Origin: Sodaliphilus pleomorphus
Lineage (GTDB): Bacteria > Bacteroidota > Bacteroidia > Bacteroidales > Muribaculaceae
Assembly (NCBI RefSeq): GCF_009676955.1
Contig: NZ_CP045696.1
Span: forward strand, 2,995,001 to 3,059,000
Length of the DNA stretch: 64,000 nucleotides
Reading direction: 5' to 3'
In this document: positions 16,933 through 26,904 of the stretch, in pieces
Layout of the letters: each line of letters opens with the position of its first letter
Numbering within the stretch: position 1 is the stretch's first letter
The notes under the pieces: generated by a model
What the model saw: the letters and a program-made list of their open reading frames with translations, nothing else
What the model was told of the DNA's origin: nothing
Databases searched by the model: none
Made by a program: the position numbers and the translations under genes

Positions 16933-19698
16933 ATGAGGAAATTGTTTTTTATAGGCGTAGCATTATGCATCATTGGCTTTGCAATGACAGCCAACGCCGA
17001 CGTCTTTAATTATGCCGACGAGAAATACCGATTCACCTGGACCGATTCCGCTGGCGTCGAGCACAGCAATCTGCTCACCGACAAGGCAACCGACCCCGAC
17101 CACATCTTGGCACTCATTGCCAATGTGTATGCTACTCCCGAGATACCGGGCACGATTTACTGCAACGAAACCAACAAAACCGGTAAAATCAACTACGATT
17201 ATCATGCATCTCAAACCGAGCGCATCACATCGTCAACCCCGACAAAATATTTGGACTGGTTGAAGAGCTACTACAAGCCCATCTCCGCGCCAAGCGAGAA
17301 TGGAAAAACGGTGCTTTTTGTCGAGATCAAGCCCACATTCCACGCCAAGGGAGGCAGGTGGCAAGGCGTCGATATCAAATCCAACCGCGACTTTGTGAAA
17401 TATTGCTACAAGTCGGTGCAGCTGCTCTCGTCACACATGCGTGTGAACGATACCAACAACCCTGGCTACATGTTTGTCGTCGACAACATCACTACCAATC
17501 GTTTCTTCTTCATCTCCAAGGGTCGCGCTCGTGCCGACGCGGGCGACTACCCCTTGTGGACGAGTTTCGAGCAAGTCAGCCCCACAACTGGATCGGGCGC
17601 CACGGTCACGACAGGTCTTGCCGATAGCTTGAAAAACGGGAGCGTCTACAAGGCCATACACTCTTGCGGCTCGGTGCCTATCATAGAACAAGGTCATGAA
17701 TTCACCATCACTGGCAATAGCGAGCTCAATGCCTTCTCCAACCTCACACTCTACATGCCCGACAAGAGACTGGGGCAAGACACCTATTACAGCAACTACA
17801 ACCCAACTTACGCTCCCCGCACGTTTCTCTACTTGTGCACCCTCGACGCCGATGTGAAGCCCAGCGAAAACCACGATGGCTATTTCACTATCAGTCTGAA
17901 GTGGAGCACCAACTTCAACACCGCCAAGATAGGTGCTCAGGCCGAGGAGCAATTCTATGTGTATGTCGTGAACGACGACGGCACCTACACCCCGTTGCAC
18001 AAGAGTGATGCCACCATGCAGACTCCCACACAGTCGAGGACCCACACCTACGAGGTGCCACAAGAGGCCGACTCGCGCATCATACGTTACATCGTGGCTG
18101 CCAACCCCATCGAGAAAAGCGGCAACGTTGTGAACGCCTCCTCCATCTTCATCTATTCCAACGTCGACCAGGTGCAGATACCGGGCAGGCAGGCTTTTTT
18201 CAGCCAGGCGTCGGAATATCTCAGCCGTTTCGACATCTCGAGCCAGCTCAATGTGTACAAAAACACGATTTCGATTAAGCCCAACACACAAGGCGACTAT
18301 GAGAAAATCGAAACCACGCAAGCCTACTCGATGATGCGCAGGCACACCGATGCCGATGGCAATGTACAAGAAATTGCCATCGCCAACCTCAAATTCAACA
18401 AGGCTGAGAATGGCACCTATAGCTATACACTCAAGTACAATGCCGATGCGCAAAACACCGACGTGAAATATGACGACAACGCACCATCGACTGCTGAAGA
18501 CATATCTGGCACTTTGACCTCAAATGACGGCGTCATCTATTTCTACGACTACTTCAACGCGAGCACCGCAAGCAACGACCAGCCAAGCCAGTACAATTAT
18601 GTGCTCCAACTGGATGGGGTGCAGACGAGCAACAGTGGCACCGTACCTGTCTACAAGACCACAGCATCAAGCCACTTGGTGAGTGTGACCAAAGACCAAG
18701 TTGCGGGCGACATCAACCGTGGCCTCGACGCGACCGAGGGAGGCCTGGCTGTAGACTTCAAGGGCTACATCGATGCCGACCACCATATCAAGCGCTACGA
18801 CGTGTATCGCCTCGATAGTGATCCTGTAATAGTGGGCAACGCCCAGTGCGAGAATGGCTACATCACCCTCATCAAGGGCAACCGGCAAATAGGCGACCCG
18901 CAGCAGCCTGGTCTTGAGGGCTACACCTTCTCACTGCCCGACGAGTTGAGCAGCAGCCAGTCGACGCCAGCAATCTACGTGCCTGTCATCACCACAAATG
19001 TGACCTTTGCCGGTGCAACAGTAACCAACACCTATGGATGCTCGCGCACAGCTGTCGATGCCCCCAACCTGGTGTTGAAGGTCGACGACCTGCTTGTTTC
19101 GGCCAGCAAATGGGTCGATGCCAATGGCCACAAGCGCTGTGGCTACGGTGCCACTGTCCACCTCACTCCCACACTGCCAGAGACCACAGCCCCCTATGCC
19201 TATTACTACCGCGTGTGGCGCTTGGCCGACGACGGCGAGACTCAGCTCAACAGCCTGCCGAGCAGCAGGAACACAGGCTGGGAAAACGATTACGAAGACA
19301 TCAAGCCGTTCTATCCAGGCAATACCGAAATCCAGGTAAAGGACGTGTATGTTGCCAACATGCCCAACGCTGACGAGTCCAGGATAGTGACTTACATTGC
19401 CCGCCTCTACAGCACCGACCAAGCCCAATCTCACCCCGCGGTACCGCGCAAGGCGGCTTCGGCAAGTGGCACAGCCACAGGGTACTACTACATCACCGAG
19501 AAGCGCATCGATGTGGACTATAGCAGTCCTGCTGTGGCAACAGGCATCGACGGCATAACCACCGCACAAGCCACTCCCGTGAGCGAGGTGTACTACAACG
19601 TGATGGGCATAGCCTCGACCCGGCCGCACCCGGGCATGAATGTGGTGGTTACCACCCTGAGCGACGGCAGCCGCCTCACCACCAAGATGATGAAGTGA
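16933..19698 (+). CDS. large secreted protein of unknown function
   Basis: A 921-aa protein. ATG 16933 opens a clean signal peptide (MRKLFFIGVALCIIGFAMTANA); an in-frame ATG ten codons earlier would spoil it. The remainder is a long beta-rich surface-type protein with repeated strand-turn patterns and no recognised enzyme motif. The C-terminus (VYYNVMGIASTRPHPGMNVV, then a strand ending TTKMMK) resembles a type IX sorting tail. It is GC-rich and uses the same codons as the chromosomal genes, unlike the secreted protein at 14270. Its promoter is duplicated 5 kb upstream. Adhesin or surface layer roles are possible but not shown. Confidence 0.75.
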   Translation: MRKLFFIGVALCIIGFAMTANADVFNYADEKYRFTWTDSAGVEHSNLLTDKATDPDHILALIANVYATPEIPGTIYCNETNKTGKINYDYHASQTERITSSTPTKYLDWLKSYYKPISAPSENGKTVLFVEIKPTFHAKGGRWQGVDIKSNRDFVKYCYKSVQLLSSHMRVNDTNNPGYMFVVDNITTNRFFFISKGRARADAGDYPLWTSFEQVSPTTGSGATVTTGLADSLKNGSVYKAIHSCGSVPIIEQGHEFTITGNSELNAFSNLTLYMPDKRLGQDTYYSNYNPTYAPRTFLYLCTLDADVKPSENHDGYFTISLKWSTNFNTAKIGAQAEEQFYVYVVNDDGTYTPLHKSDATMQTPTQSRTHTYEVPQEADSRIIRYIVAANPIEKSGNVVNASSIFIYSNVDQVQIPGRQAFFSQASEYLSRFDISSQLNVYKNTISIKPNTQGDYEKIETTQAYSMMRRHTDADGNVQEIAIANLKFNKAENGTYSYTLKYNADAQNTDVKYDDNAPSTAEDISGTLTSNDGVIYFYDYFNASTASNDQPSQYNYVLQLDGVQTSNSGTVPVYKTTASSHLVSVTKDQVAGDINRGLDATEGGLAVDFKGYIDADHHIKRYDVYRLDSDPVIVGNAQCENGYITLIKGNRQIGDPQQPGLEGYTFSLPDELSSSQSTPAIYVPVITTNVTFAGATVTNTYGCSRTAVDAPNLVLKVDDLLVSASKWVDANGHKRCGYGATVHLTPTLPETTAPYAYYYRVWRLADDGETQLNSLPSSRNTGWENDYEDIKPFYPGNTEIQVKDVYVANMPNADESRIVTYIARLYSTDQAQSHPAVPRKAASASGTATGYYYITEKRIDVDYSSPAVATGIDGITTAQATPVSEVYYNVMGIASTRPHPGMNVVVTTLSDGSRLTTKMMK

Positions 19699-19718
19699 TT
19701 CTCTTCTCGTGTCACCAC

Positions 19719-19762
19719 AACGGCTTCACCGGGCTACCTCACCCGATGGAGCCGTTTTTTTT
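19719..19762 (+). terminator. intrinsic terminator of the 921-aa protein gene
   Basis: AACGGCTTCACCGGG pairs with CCCGATGGAGCCGTT and is followed by eight T. The lower stem matches the gpmI terminator at 11619. Confidence 0.88.
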
Positions 19763-19905
19763 CTTCCTGTAGGCTGTGTGTCTCTTCGTGCTGCATGTTT
19801 TGTTTCTTTTACAATTTTTAAATGTTGTTTTTTGCGCTATTCATCAATTAATTATTACTTTCGTAAAATTTTACTTATTTTTAAAAACCATATTCTCGAC
19901 ATTTT

Positions 19906-21423
19906 ATGAAGAGTCTCAAGAAAATCATCGGTGCATGCCTCATGCTGGTAGCCACGCTGCCGCTCATGCAAGCCGAGCACCTTGTGGTGCTTGCAGTCAA
20001 CGACACACACAGCCAGATAGACCCTGCAGCCGACGGCAAGGGGGGTATCTTGCGTCGTCGTGCTATATATGACAATGAGCGCCGTGCTCATAAAAACGTG
20101 CTCGTGGTGCATGCCGGCGATGCCGTGCAGGGTACCAACTATTTCTCGCTCTATGGCGGTGCAGTAGAGTATGCGGCCATCGACAGTCTGGGCTACGACA
20201 TGATCATCATGGGCAATCACGAGCTCGACAACGGCATCGACTCGCTGGCTCACTACTACAACCACGTGAAGGCTGTCAAGCTCAGTGCCAACTACGACTT
20301 GAGCGCATCGCCGCTCAAGGGGTTTGTGCCCTACAGCGTGAGGGCCTATGGCGACAAGCGTGTAGCTTTCTTCGGCATCAATGTCAACCCCGCAGGCATG
20401 GTTTCACAGGGCCACTACAATGGCCTGCGCTTTCTTGAACCCATGCAGGTTGCCGATGCCACGGCACGATATCTCAAGCAGGTGCAGAAGGTAGACTATG
20501 TGGTCATGATTTCACACATCGGTTACGACTCGATGGAGCCCTCCGAGCCCAACGACTCAATCGTGGCTGCAACGAGTCATTATATCGATTTTATCATTGG
20601 CGGCCACTCCCACAGCGTCATTGCTCCAGGCTCTAAGCAGTCGCTTGTGCACAATGCCGACGGCAAAATTGTCGTAATCGGGCAAAATGGCAAGTCGGGA
20701 AAGCTGGTGGGCAAGTACGATCTCGACCTTGAAACCGGCAAGGTGACCTACAGCCACATCACTGTCGACAACACTTGGGACCGCGCAGCCCAGGCTTACC
20801 CGGCATTCCAGTCCTGGCTCGCCCGCTACAAGGCTGGTGTCGACTCGCTCGAGAACAATCCTGTGGCCACGTCGGCCCGCTACATGCCCAATAGCAGCTG
20901 GGCAGCGCAAAACTGGCTTGCCGATGCCGTCGATGCCGTCATTGCAAAACTCTACAAGGGCGGCAAGAAAGTGGACTTGTGTATCATGAACAAGGGCGGC
21001 ATACGTCTCGACATGCCTAAGGGCACTGTCACCGAGGGTCTGCTTCAATCGATGTTCCCGTTCGACAACCGCTTCATGGTGCTTGAGGTCTCGGGTCAGG
21101 ACTTGCTCGATGCGTTCAAGACGATGGCCTATCGTGGCGGCGATGTGGTGAGCCGCAACGTGAAGGTGATCTACGACAAGAATTGCAACATCGTCTCGGC
21201 TCGCATCAATGGCAAGACTGTGAAACCTGCAGCCCGCTACTTGCTGGCCACCATCGATTTCCTTTACAATGGCGGCGACTACATGACGTCGTTGAAAAAC
21301 GGCAAGGTCCTTTACAAGGATGACCAGCGCTATGGCCGCCACATGCTCGACTATGTGAAAAGCCTGAGCCAGCAGGGCAAGACCATCGATGCAAGCGACG
21401 AGCCGCGCTTTCGGCAGAGATAA
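19906..21423 (+). CDS. 5'-nucleotidase / bifunctional metallophosphatase, periplasmic
   Basis: A 505-aa protein with a signal peptide (residues 1 to about 23). The N-terminal calcineurin-like phosphatase domain shows NDTHSQ (Asp33, His35), GDAVQG (Asp72), GNHELD (Asn104, His105), SHIG and GGHSHS. The C-terminal nucleotidase domain shows NKGGIR and the substrate-stacking region FLYNGGDYM. Family members strip phosphate from nucleotides in the periplasm so nucleosides can be taken up. In some Bacteroides relatives the two domains are separate genes; here they are fused. The next gene starts 24 bp downstream, indicating one operon. Confidence 0.92.
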   Translation: MKSLKKIIGACLMLVATLPLMQAEHLVVLAVNDTHSQIDPAADGKGGILRRRAIYDNERRAHKNVLVVHAGDAVQGTNYFSLYGGAVEYAAIDSLGYDMIIMGNHELDNGIDSLAHYYNHVKAVKLSANYDLSASPLKGFVPYSVRAYGDKRVAFFGINVNPAGMVSQGHYNGLRFLEPMQVADATARYLKQVQKVDYVVMISHIGYDSMEPSEPNDSIVAATSHYIDFIIGGHSHSVIAPGSKQSLVHNADGKIVVIGQNGKSGKLVGKYDLDLETGKVTYSHITVDNTWDRAAQAYPAFQSWLARYKAGVDSLENNPVATSARYMPNSSWAAQNWLADAVDAVIAKLYKGGKKVDLCIMNKGGIRLDMPKGTVTEGLLQSMFPFDNRFMVLEVSGQDLLDAFKTMAYRGGDVVSRNVKVIYDKNCNIVSARINGKTVKPAARYLLATIDFLYNGGDYMTSLKNGKVLYKDDQRYGRHMLDYVKSLSQQGKTIDASDEPRFRQR

Positions 21424-21446
21424 CTAAACAATAATAACTATTGATA

Positions 21447-24400
21447 ATGACAATTTCAAAGAAATTTCTCTTGATTCTTGTGGCGCTGCTCGCAGTCACG
21501 ACTGCAGCCAGCGCCAAGCGCCAACCGGCGATTTTCAACAAGGTCGACAAGCGTGCGATGAACGCATGGGTCGACAAGCAATTCAACGCCATGACCCCCG
21601 ACGAGCGCATTACGCAGCTCTTTGTCATGGCGGTCGACCCTCGCAACACCGTTGCCAGCGAGACTGTGAAGAAACTGGTGAGTGAGTTCCGTGTGGGAGG
21701 CCTCATTTTCAACGAGAGCGACATCGTGTCGCAGGCCAAGATCACCAACTATGCCCAGTCGCTGGCCAAGGTGCCGTTGCTCATCACCCTCGACGCCGAG
21801 TGGGGCCCCTCGATGCGCCTGGAGGATGCGCCCAAGTTTCCCCGCAATCTTTATTTGGGTGCAATAAGCGACGATGCCATGTTCTACAACTATGGCCGGG
21901 AGGTTGCACGCGAGCTCAAGCGACTGGGGGTGAATGTTGACTTTGCCCCGGTGCTTGACGTTATCGACCGGCCGGGCACCGTGGTGGGTGCGCGTTCCTA
22001 TGGCTCCGACCCCGAGTTGGTGTCGCGCCATGGCATTGCCTTTGCCCGCGGCCTTGAAGATGGCGGCATCCTCTCGGTGGGCAAGCATTTCCCTGGCCAC
22101 GGCTCAACAACGGCCGATTCACACAAGACTTTGCCAACAGTTGACAAATCGCTCAAGGAACTCGAACTCTTTGATTTTGTCCCATTCAAGCGCTATATCG
22201 ATGCCGGCTTGGGTGGCATGCTCACCGCTCATCTCTATATTCCTGCAATAAGCCGCGAGCGCAAGCCTGGCACCATGTCGCCTCGTTATGTGACCGACTT
22301 GCTGCAGAAGAAAATGGGCTTCGACGGCCTCATTTTCACCGATGCTCTCGGCATGGAGGGGGCCAAAGCCGTTGGTGGCAGCGTGTGTGTGGGCGCTCTG
22401 CTTGCCGGCAACGACGTGCTGCTCATGCCCGACGAGGTGCCTGGCCAGCTTGCAGCCATCAAGGCTGCGATAGCAAGCGGCAAGCTCAAGCAGAAGCTCA
22501 TCGACGAGCGTTGCAAGAAAATGTTGCGCTTCAAGTATGCCCTGGGCTTGTACAACCAGCCTAAGGTCGACATCGACAATATTGTGGCCGACGTTAACGA
22601 CCCGTGTGCCGCTGTGTTGAAGCGCCAGCTCGCTGCAGCCAGTATCACCGTGGTGCGCGATGCACAAAGCATCCTGCCGGTCAAGGGCCTGCAGAACCGT
22701 CGCATTGCTGTGGTCACGATGGGCAATGAAAACGACTTGCAGTCGATGTTCCAGCGCCGTTGTGCCAATTATGCCCAGTGCACGCCATTCAACTTCAACC
22801 TTGGTGGCGATATCAAGGCCCTTGCCGATCAGGTTAAGGCATCGGGCTCCAATGTGCTTATCCTCTCGGTGGCCAGCAGCGACTATGTTGCTGCTGCACG
22901 CTATCTTGCCAGCCACTTTGCCGACCATCTTCACAAGGTGATTGTGGCTGTCATGAGCGACCCGCAGCGCCTCGACGAGGTGGGTGCCTTGCTCGACGAC
23001 AGCTATGTGAGCGCAGCTGTGCTGGCCTACGATAACTCTACAGTGAGCGAGGACTACCTGGCCCAGACTATCTTTGGCGGCAATGCCGCCCGTGGGCTGC
23101 TCCCCGTCAATGTGAAGACTGGCAAGCCCGATGGCGGCCTCAAGGCAGGCACCGGCATCAAGTATGATGCTTGCCGCCTGGGCTATACTATACCTGCCGA
23201 GGTGGGCTTCAAGCCCAGCCTCACGGCCCTTGTCGACTCGGTGTGCCGCTACGGTGTGCAACAGCATGCTTTCTCGGGCTGCGAGGTCGTGGTGGCCCGC
23301 CATGGCAAAATCGTGTTTAACCGCGCCTACGGTGAGATTGACTACGACAGCGGTATTCCCGTCACCGAGAATACCCTCTTTGGCCTGGCTTCGGTATCTA
23401 AGGCTACAGGTACATTGAGCGGAGTGATGAAATGCTACGATGAGGGCAAGTTCCAGCTCGACGACAAGGTGAGCACTGTCATTCCCGGCATGCGCAACAC
23501 CGACGAGAAAGACATCACCTTCCGCGAGATGCTCTATCACGAGTCGGGCCTGCCACCCGAGCTGAGCATGTGGTACATGATGTTTGACCCTAAGACCTAT
23601 ACCGGGCCGCTCTTCACGTCCACGCCCAACCAGTACAACACCATCAAGTTTATGAACAATGCCTATGGCAACAAGTTTGCCAAGCTGCGCACCGACATTC
23701 TCTCGACGGTAAAAACCGACAAGTTCAACTGGCCCATTGCTGCAGGCTTGTGGGGCGGCCAGGTGACTTACGACTCAATCATGAATCGCATCTATCACCA
23801 GCAGCTGCACGAGAAGCGATATGTGTACAGCGACTTGAACTTTGCCCTGCTGGGCAATGCCGTGCAAAACATGTCGGGCATGCCGCTCAACTATTTTGTA
23901 GAAAACAATTTCTTTGCACCGTTGGGTGCCTATCACACCCTGTATCGCCCGTTGAGCAGGTTCGCGGGCTCGCAGATTGCCTATACCGAGTATGACCCCT
24001 TCTTGCGTCACCAGCACGTGCACGGCTATGTGCACGACGAGCTGGCAGCATTCTCGGGCGGTGTGCAGGGCAACGCTGGCCTCTTCTCCAATGCCAACGA
24101 CCTGTGCAAGCTGTTGCAGATGTGGCTCAACGGTGGCACCTATGGCGGGCAGCGATTCTTGAAGGCGTCTACCGTCGAAACCTTTACGACCGAGAAAAGC
24201 ACCAAGTCGCATCGCGGTTTGGGATTTGACAAGCCCCAGCCCGACAACCTGCGGGCTTCGAGCACCTGCGACGAGGCTCCGGCCGAGGTCTATGGTCACA
24301 CAGGTTTCACTGGCACGTGCTTCTGGGTTGACCCCAAAAACGACATGATCTACATCTTCTTGAGCAACCGGGTGAACCCCACTCGCAACAATCCCGCCTT

Positions 24401-24461
24401 CACAAGAGTGAGTGCACGCAGTCACATTCAGTCGATTCTCTACAAGTCGATTGTGAAGTAA
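21447..24461 (+). CDS. GH3 beta-N-acetylglucosaminidase fused to a serine hydrolase (beta-lactamase fold)
   Basis: A 1004-aa envelope protein. After a signal peptide (residues 1-23) comes a family 3 glycosidase domain of the NagZ type: KHFPGHG (Lys213-His214), the Asp224-x-His226 dyad of NagZ enzymes, and nucleophile Asp299 in FTDALGM. A linker domain follows. The C-terminal third is a class C beta-lactamase/esterase-like domain with Ser649-x-x-Lys652, a YSDLN motif and a late HTG. The arrangement suggests processing of peptidoglycan fragments, with the hydrolase acting on peptide or ester parts; this is inferred. It shares an operon with the 5'-nucleotidase. Confidence 0.9.
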   Translation: MTISKKFLLILVALLAVTTAASAKRQPAIFNKVDKRAMNAWVDKQFNAMTPDERITQLFVMAVDPRNTVASETVKKLVSEFRVGGLIFNESDIVSQAKITNYAQSLAKVPLLITLDAEWGPSMRLEDAPKFPRNLYLGAISDDAMFYNYGREVARELKRLGVNVDFAPVLDVIDRPGTVVGARSYGSDPELVSRHGIAFARGLEDGGILSVGKHFPGHGSTTADSHKTLPTVDKSLKELELFDFVPFKRYIDAGLGGMLTAHLYIPAISRERKPGTMSPRYVTDLLQKKMGFDGLIFTDALGMEGAKAVGGSVCVGALLAGNDVLLMPDEVPGQLAAIKAAIASGKLKQKLIDERCKKMLRFKYALGLYNQPKVDIDNIVADVNDPCAAVLKRQLAAASITVVRDAQSILPVKGLQNRRIAVVTMGNENDLQSMFQRRCANYAQCTPFNFNLGGDIKALADQVKASGSNVLILSVASSDYVAAARYLASHFADHLHKVIVAVMSDPQRLDEVGALLDDSYVSAAVLAYDNSTVSEDYLAQTIFGGNAARGLLPVNVKTGKPDGGLKAGTGIKYDACRLGYTIPAEVGFKPSLTALVDSVCRYGVQQHAFSGCEVVVARHGKIVFNRAYGEIDYDSGIPVTENTLFGLASVSKATGTLSGVMKCYDEGKFQLDDKVSTVIPGMRNTDEKDITFREMLYHESGLPPELSMWYMMFDPKTYTGPLFTSTPNQYNTIKFMNNAYGNKFAKLRTDILSTVKTDKFNWPIAAGLWGGQVTYDSIMNRIYHQQLHEKRYVYSDLNFALLGNAVQNMSGMPLNYFVENNFFAPLGAYHTLYRPLSRFAGSQIAYTEYDPFLRHQHVHGYVHDELAAFSGGVQGNAGLFSNANDLCKLLQMWLNGGTYGGQRFLKASTVETFTTEKSTKSHRGLGFDKPQPDNLRASSTCDEAPAEVYGHTGFTGTCFWVDPKNDMIYIFLSNRVNPTRNNPAFTRVSARSHIQSILYKSIVK

Positions 24462-24504
24462 AGATGGAGTCGAAGTGATATAATTTTTTCCCCTTAATTA
24501 TGAC

Positions 24505-24544
24505 GGCGACGGCTGGAACAGAATAGCGTGTTCCAGCCGTCGCC
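24505..24544. terminator. bidirectional terminator with a 16-bp perfect stem
   Basis: GGCGACGGCTGGAACA pairs perfectly with TGTTCCAGCCGTCGCC around an 8-nt loop. It lies between the convergent GH3 fusion gene and the TlpA-like gene, with T-rich sequence on both sides. Confidence 0.85.
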
Positions 24545-24583
24545 TCATTTTGTTGCTGTTGCCCCCATGGGCAACCTGTGGGT

Positions 24584-25567
24584 TTATTTCATGAGCTCTT
24601 CAACTTTGGCCTTGAGGGCCTCGCCTTGCAGCCCGCGCGACACCACCTTGCCCTGTGGGTCGAAGATGATGATGTGCGGTATCCCGTTGATGCCATAGAT
24701 GTCGGTAGGCTCGGTGAGCTTGTGGGTGCCAATGATCACGGGCCAGGGAATTTGCATGGCCGCGACGGCCTTGTGTGTGTCGGCAGGCTTGTCCCACACA
24801 GCTACTCCCAGGAAGTTCATGCCCTTGCCGTTGTACTGGTTGTAGTATTGCTTGATTTTTGGTATCTCCCTGCGGCAGGGACCGCACCAGCTTGCCCAGA
24901 AGTCTACAAGCGTGTAGGAGCCTTTACCCACATAGTCGCTCAGCTTGTACTCTTTGCCATCCTCGCCTTTTACCGTGAAGTCGGTAAACATCTTGCCTTC
25001 GGCTGTTGCATTGGCCGCCTTTGCATTGTCGATGGCTTTCTTGAAGCGCGTCATGCTCTTGTAGCTTGCCGGCACCGTTGCCATGGCCGAGTCGAGCTGC
25101 TCAAGCGCAAAGTCCTTTTCCATGATATAGTTGTAGAAAGCCCAGGGGCCTATGCCATTGTCGCGGTTTTCCTCGTAGAGGTGGTGACAGGCTGCAGCAT
25201 ATTGCTCTTCGGTCTCGATGTTTTTGGTTGCTTCGTCCCATTTGTTCAACTTGACATTCAGGGCTGTGCCGGTTGCAATGCCGTTTTGCCAGTCGACGAC
25301 AATATTGCCGTCTTCAACGATGAGACCGCACTTGCGGCCTCCTGCCGAGATGCGAGCAAAGTAGGAGTTGTCGACTGTGCCTCTGAAGATTGCCCTCTTG
25401 CCTTTCACAACAGTAGAATCGACGTCGATGCCGGTGTCATAGTTCGTAATGTAGGCCTTCTGCCCGTTGAGCGAGGCATCGGCAAAGTTCACTGTAATCG
25501 TATAGTTGCCAGCCACGGCGCTTAGCGCCGCAAGCGTGACCGATAGTGTGGTTGCAATTTTCTTCAT
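24584..25567 (-). CDS. TlpA-like thioredoxin family protein with DUF4369-like N-terminus
   Basis: A 327-aa periplasmic protein. Start ATG 25567 gives a signal peptide (MKKIATTLSVTLAALSAVAG). Residues 22-130 resemble the beta-rich DUF4369 domain often found before thioredoxins in Bacteroidota. Residues about 190-327 are an AhpC/TlpA-type thioredoxin with VDFWASWCGPCRREIPKIK and cis-Pro in NGIPHIII. It likely acts as a disulfide reductase in the envelope. A TACTTTTG box (minus, 25597-25604) lies 29 bp upstream. Confidence 0.9.
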   Translation of the reverse strand: MKKIATTLSVTLAALSAVAGNYTITVNFADASLNGQKAYITNYDTGIDVDSTVVKGKRAIFRGTVDNSYFARISAGGRKCGLIVEDGNIVVDWQNGIATGTALNVKLNKWDEATKNIETEEQYAAACHHLYEENRDNGIGPWAFYNYIMEKDFALEQLDSAMATVPASYKSMTRFKKAIDNAKAANATAEGKMFTDFTVKGEDGKEYKLSDYVGKGSYTLVDFWASWCGPCRREIPKIKQYYNQYNGKGMNFLGVAVWDKPADTHKAVAAMQIPWPVIIGTHKLTEPTDIYGINGIPHIIIFDPQGKVVSRGLQGEALKAKVEELMK

Positions 25568-25790
25568 TTGTCTGTTTTGTTTATTAAGTCGTGACGCAAA
25601 AGTAAGAATTTTTTGTGGCTGTTGTTGCAATCGACTTGCAATATAGTGTTATTTAACAATGCGGATGGGCCTTTTTCCCTCTGTGATGATGGTCGCTTCA
25701 GATTATGAAACATTTTTTTGCCTACGAATTCACATTTTTTGCTGTATAATAATTGGAATTGTCATTTTTTTTTGCCAATATTTGTGATAG

Positions 25791-25798
25791 TAAATTTG
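25791..25798 (+). promoter_or_regulatory. -7 element of the ADP-ribosylglycohydrolase gene
   Basis: TAAATTTG followed by C, 13 nt before the start codon; a TTTTTTTTTG run at 25765-25774 may serve as the upstream element. The predicted leader is under 10 nt. Confidence 0.55.
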
Positions 25799-25811
25799 CA
25801 TTCGTACAATT

Positions 25812-26753
25812 ATGGAGTCAAAAGAAGTGAAAAACCGGTTTATGGCCACGATCTATGGCCAGGCCATAGGCGATGCCCTGGGTGTGGGCACCGAGTTTAT
25901 GAGTAAAGAAGAAGTCCAGAGGGCTTATCCCGACGGGCTCACTCGTTACGACCAAATCAAGGGTTACCACTCGTCGAAGATTGCCAAGGGTGATTGGAGC
26001 GACGACACAGACATGATGCTTTGCATTGCCAAGGCCATCATCGAAGATGGCGGTCAAGTCAACGAGAAGACAATCGCCCGCAAGTTTCTTGACTGGGCCG
26101 ACAGTCCCCGTGCCCACGACATTGGCAACCTCACTTCGCGCATCGTCTATAGCAATGGTTTCCTCGACCATCCATCTACCATTGCTCGCGAAACGTGGGA
26201 GGAGGGCGGACGTGTCAACGCCCCCAATGGCGGCCTGATGCGCACCGCCGTGATAGGCCTTCTCAAGGACAACGTGAAGGCCAATGCCGAGACTGCTTGC
26301 CGTGTCACTCACTACGACCCGCGTTGTGTGGGCTCGTGCGTGATCACGAGCGAGATTATCAACAGTCTTGTGTGGCACAACAAGGCCTTGACCAAGGACG
26401 ACATCATTTCTATTGCCCGAAAATATGATAAGCGCATTGTCGACTATGTGAAACTGGCCACGCATCTCGATATTGCCGATCTGCAGCTTGGTGTGCTTGG
26501 CGGCAGCGGTTACACGCTCAAGTGCCTCTCGGTGGTGCTGTGGTGCTACTTCCATGTCGAGTATTTCGACCGCGGGCTCATGGCAGTGGTCAACGAGGGT
26601 GGCGATGCCGACACCAATGCAGCCCCGGCCTGTGCTGTGATGGGGGCTAAATTCGGGTTGGACGGTATCCCCGAGTACTACATACAAAACTTGCTGAACA
26701 AAGACAAATTTGACAGGATAGCCGAGGCTCTGTGGCAGGTGGTGAACCAGTGA
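25812..26753 (+). CDS. ADP-ribosylglycohydrolase family protein
   Basis: A 313-aa soluble protein of the ARH/DraG fold. The first metal site is GDWSDDTDM and the second is NEGGDADTNAA, with GQAIGDALGVGTEF near the N-terminus; all are hallmarks of the family. Enzymes of this group remove ADP-ribose from proteins or small molecules using magnesium. No ADP-ribosyltransferase or toxin-like partner is adjacent, so the substrate is open. It is followed by a strong palindromic terminator. Confidence 0.9.
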   Translation: MESKEVKNRFMATIYGQAIGDALGVGTEFMSKEEVQRAYPDGLTRYDQIKGYHSSKIAKGDWSDDTDMMLCIAKAIIEDGGQVNEKTIARKFLDWADSPRAHDIGNLTSRIVYSNGFLDHPSTIARETWEEGGRVNAPNGGLMRTAVIGLLKDNVKANAETACRVTHYDPRCVGSCVITSEIINSLVWHNKALTKDDIISIARKYDKRIVDYVKLATHLDIADLQLGVLGGSGYTLKCLSVVLWCYFHVEYFDRGLMAVVNEGGDADTNAAPACAVMGAKFGLDGIPEYYIQNLLNKDKFDRIAEALWQVVNQ

Positions 26754-26826
26754 CCGAGCCGCATGCTCCTGGGTTGAGCCATGCCGGCACGACAGTGCCT
26801 CGTGTTGCCTTAATATATTGACATGA

Positions 26827-26868
26827 GAATTAAGGAATGACTTGCAGCGGCAGGTCATTCCTTAATTC
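26827..26868. terminator. palindromic terminator between the ARH gene and purT
   Basis: GAATTAAGGAATGAC pairs perfectly with GTCATTCCTTAATTC, and the stem extends further through CTTGC/GCAGG. It lies between convergent genes. Confidence 0.75.
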
Positions 26869-26904
26869 ATTGTTGGTCGATCGAGTGCCCTAAACTGGTG
26901 GTGC

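Noticed and set aside
22119-23540. 473-codon minus-strand frame inside the GH3 fusion gene
   Set aside because: Opposite a gene with intact catalytic motifs; no family resemblance.
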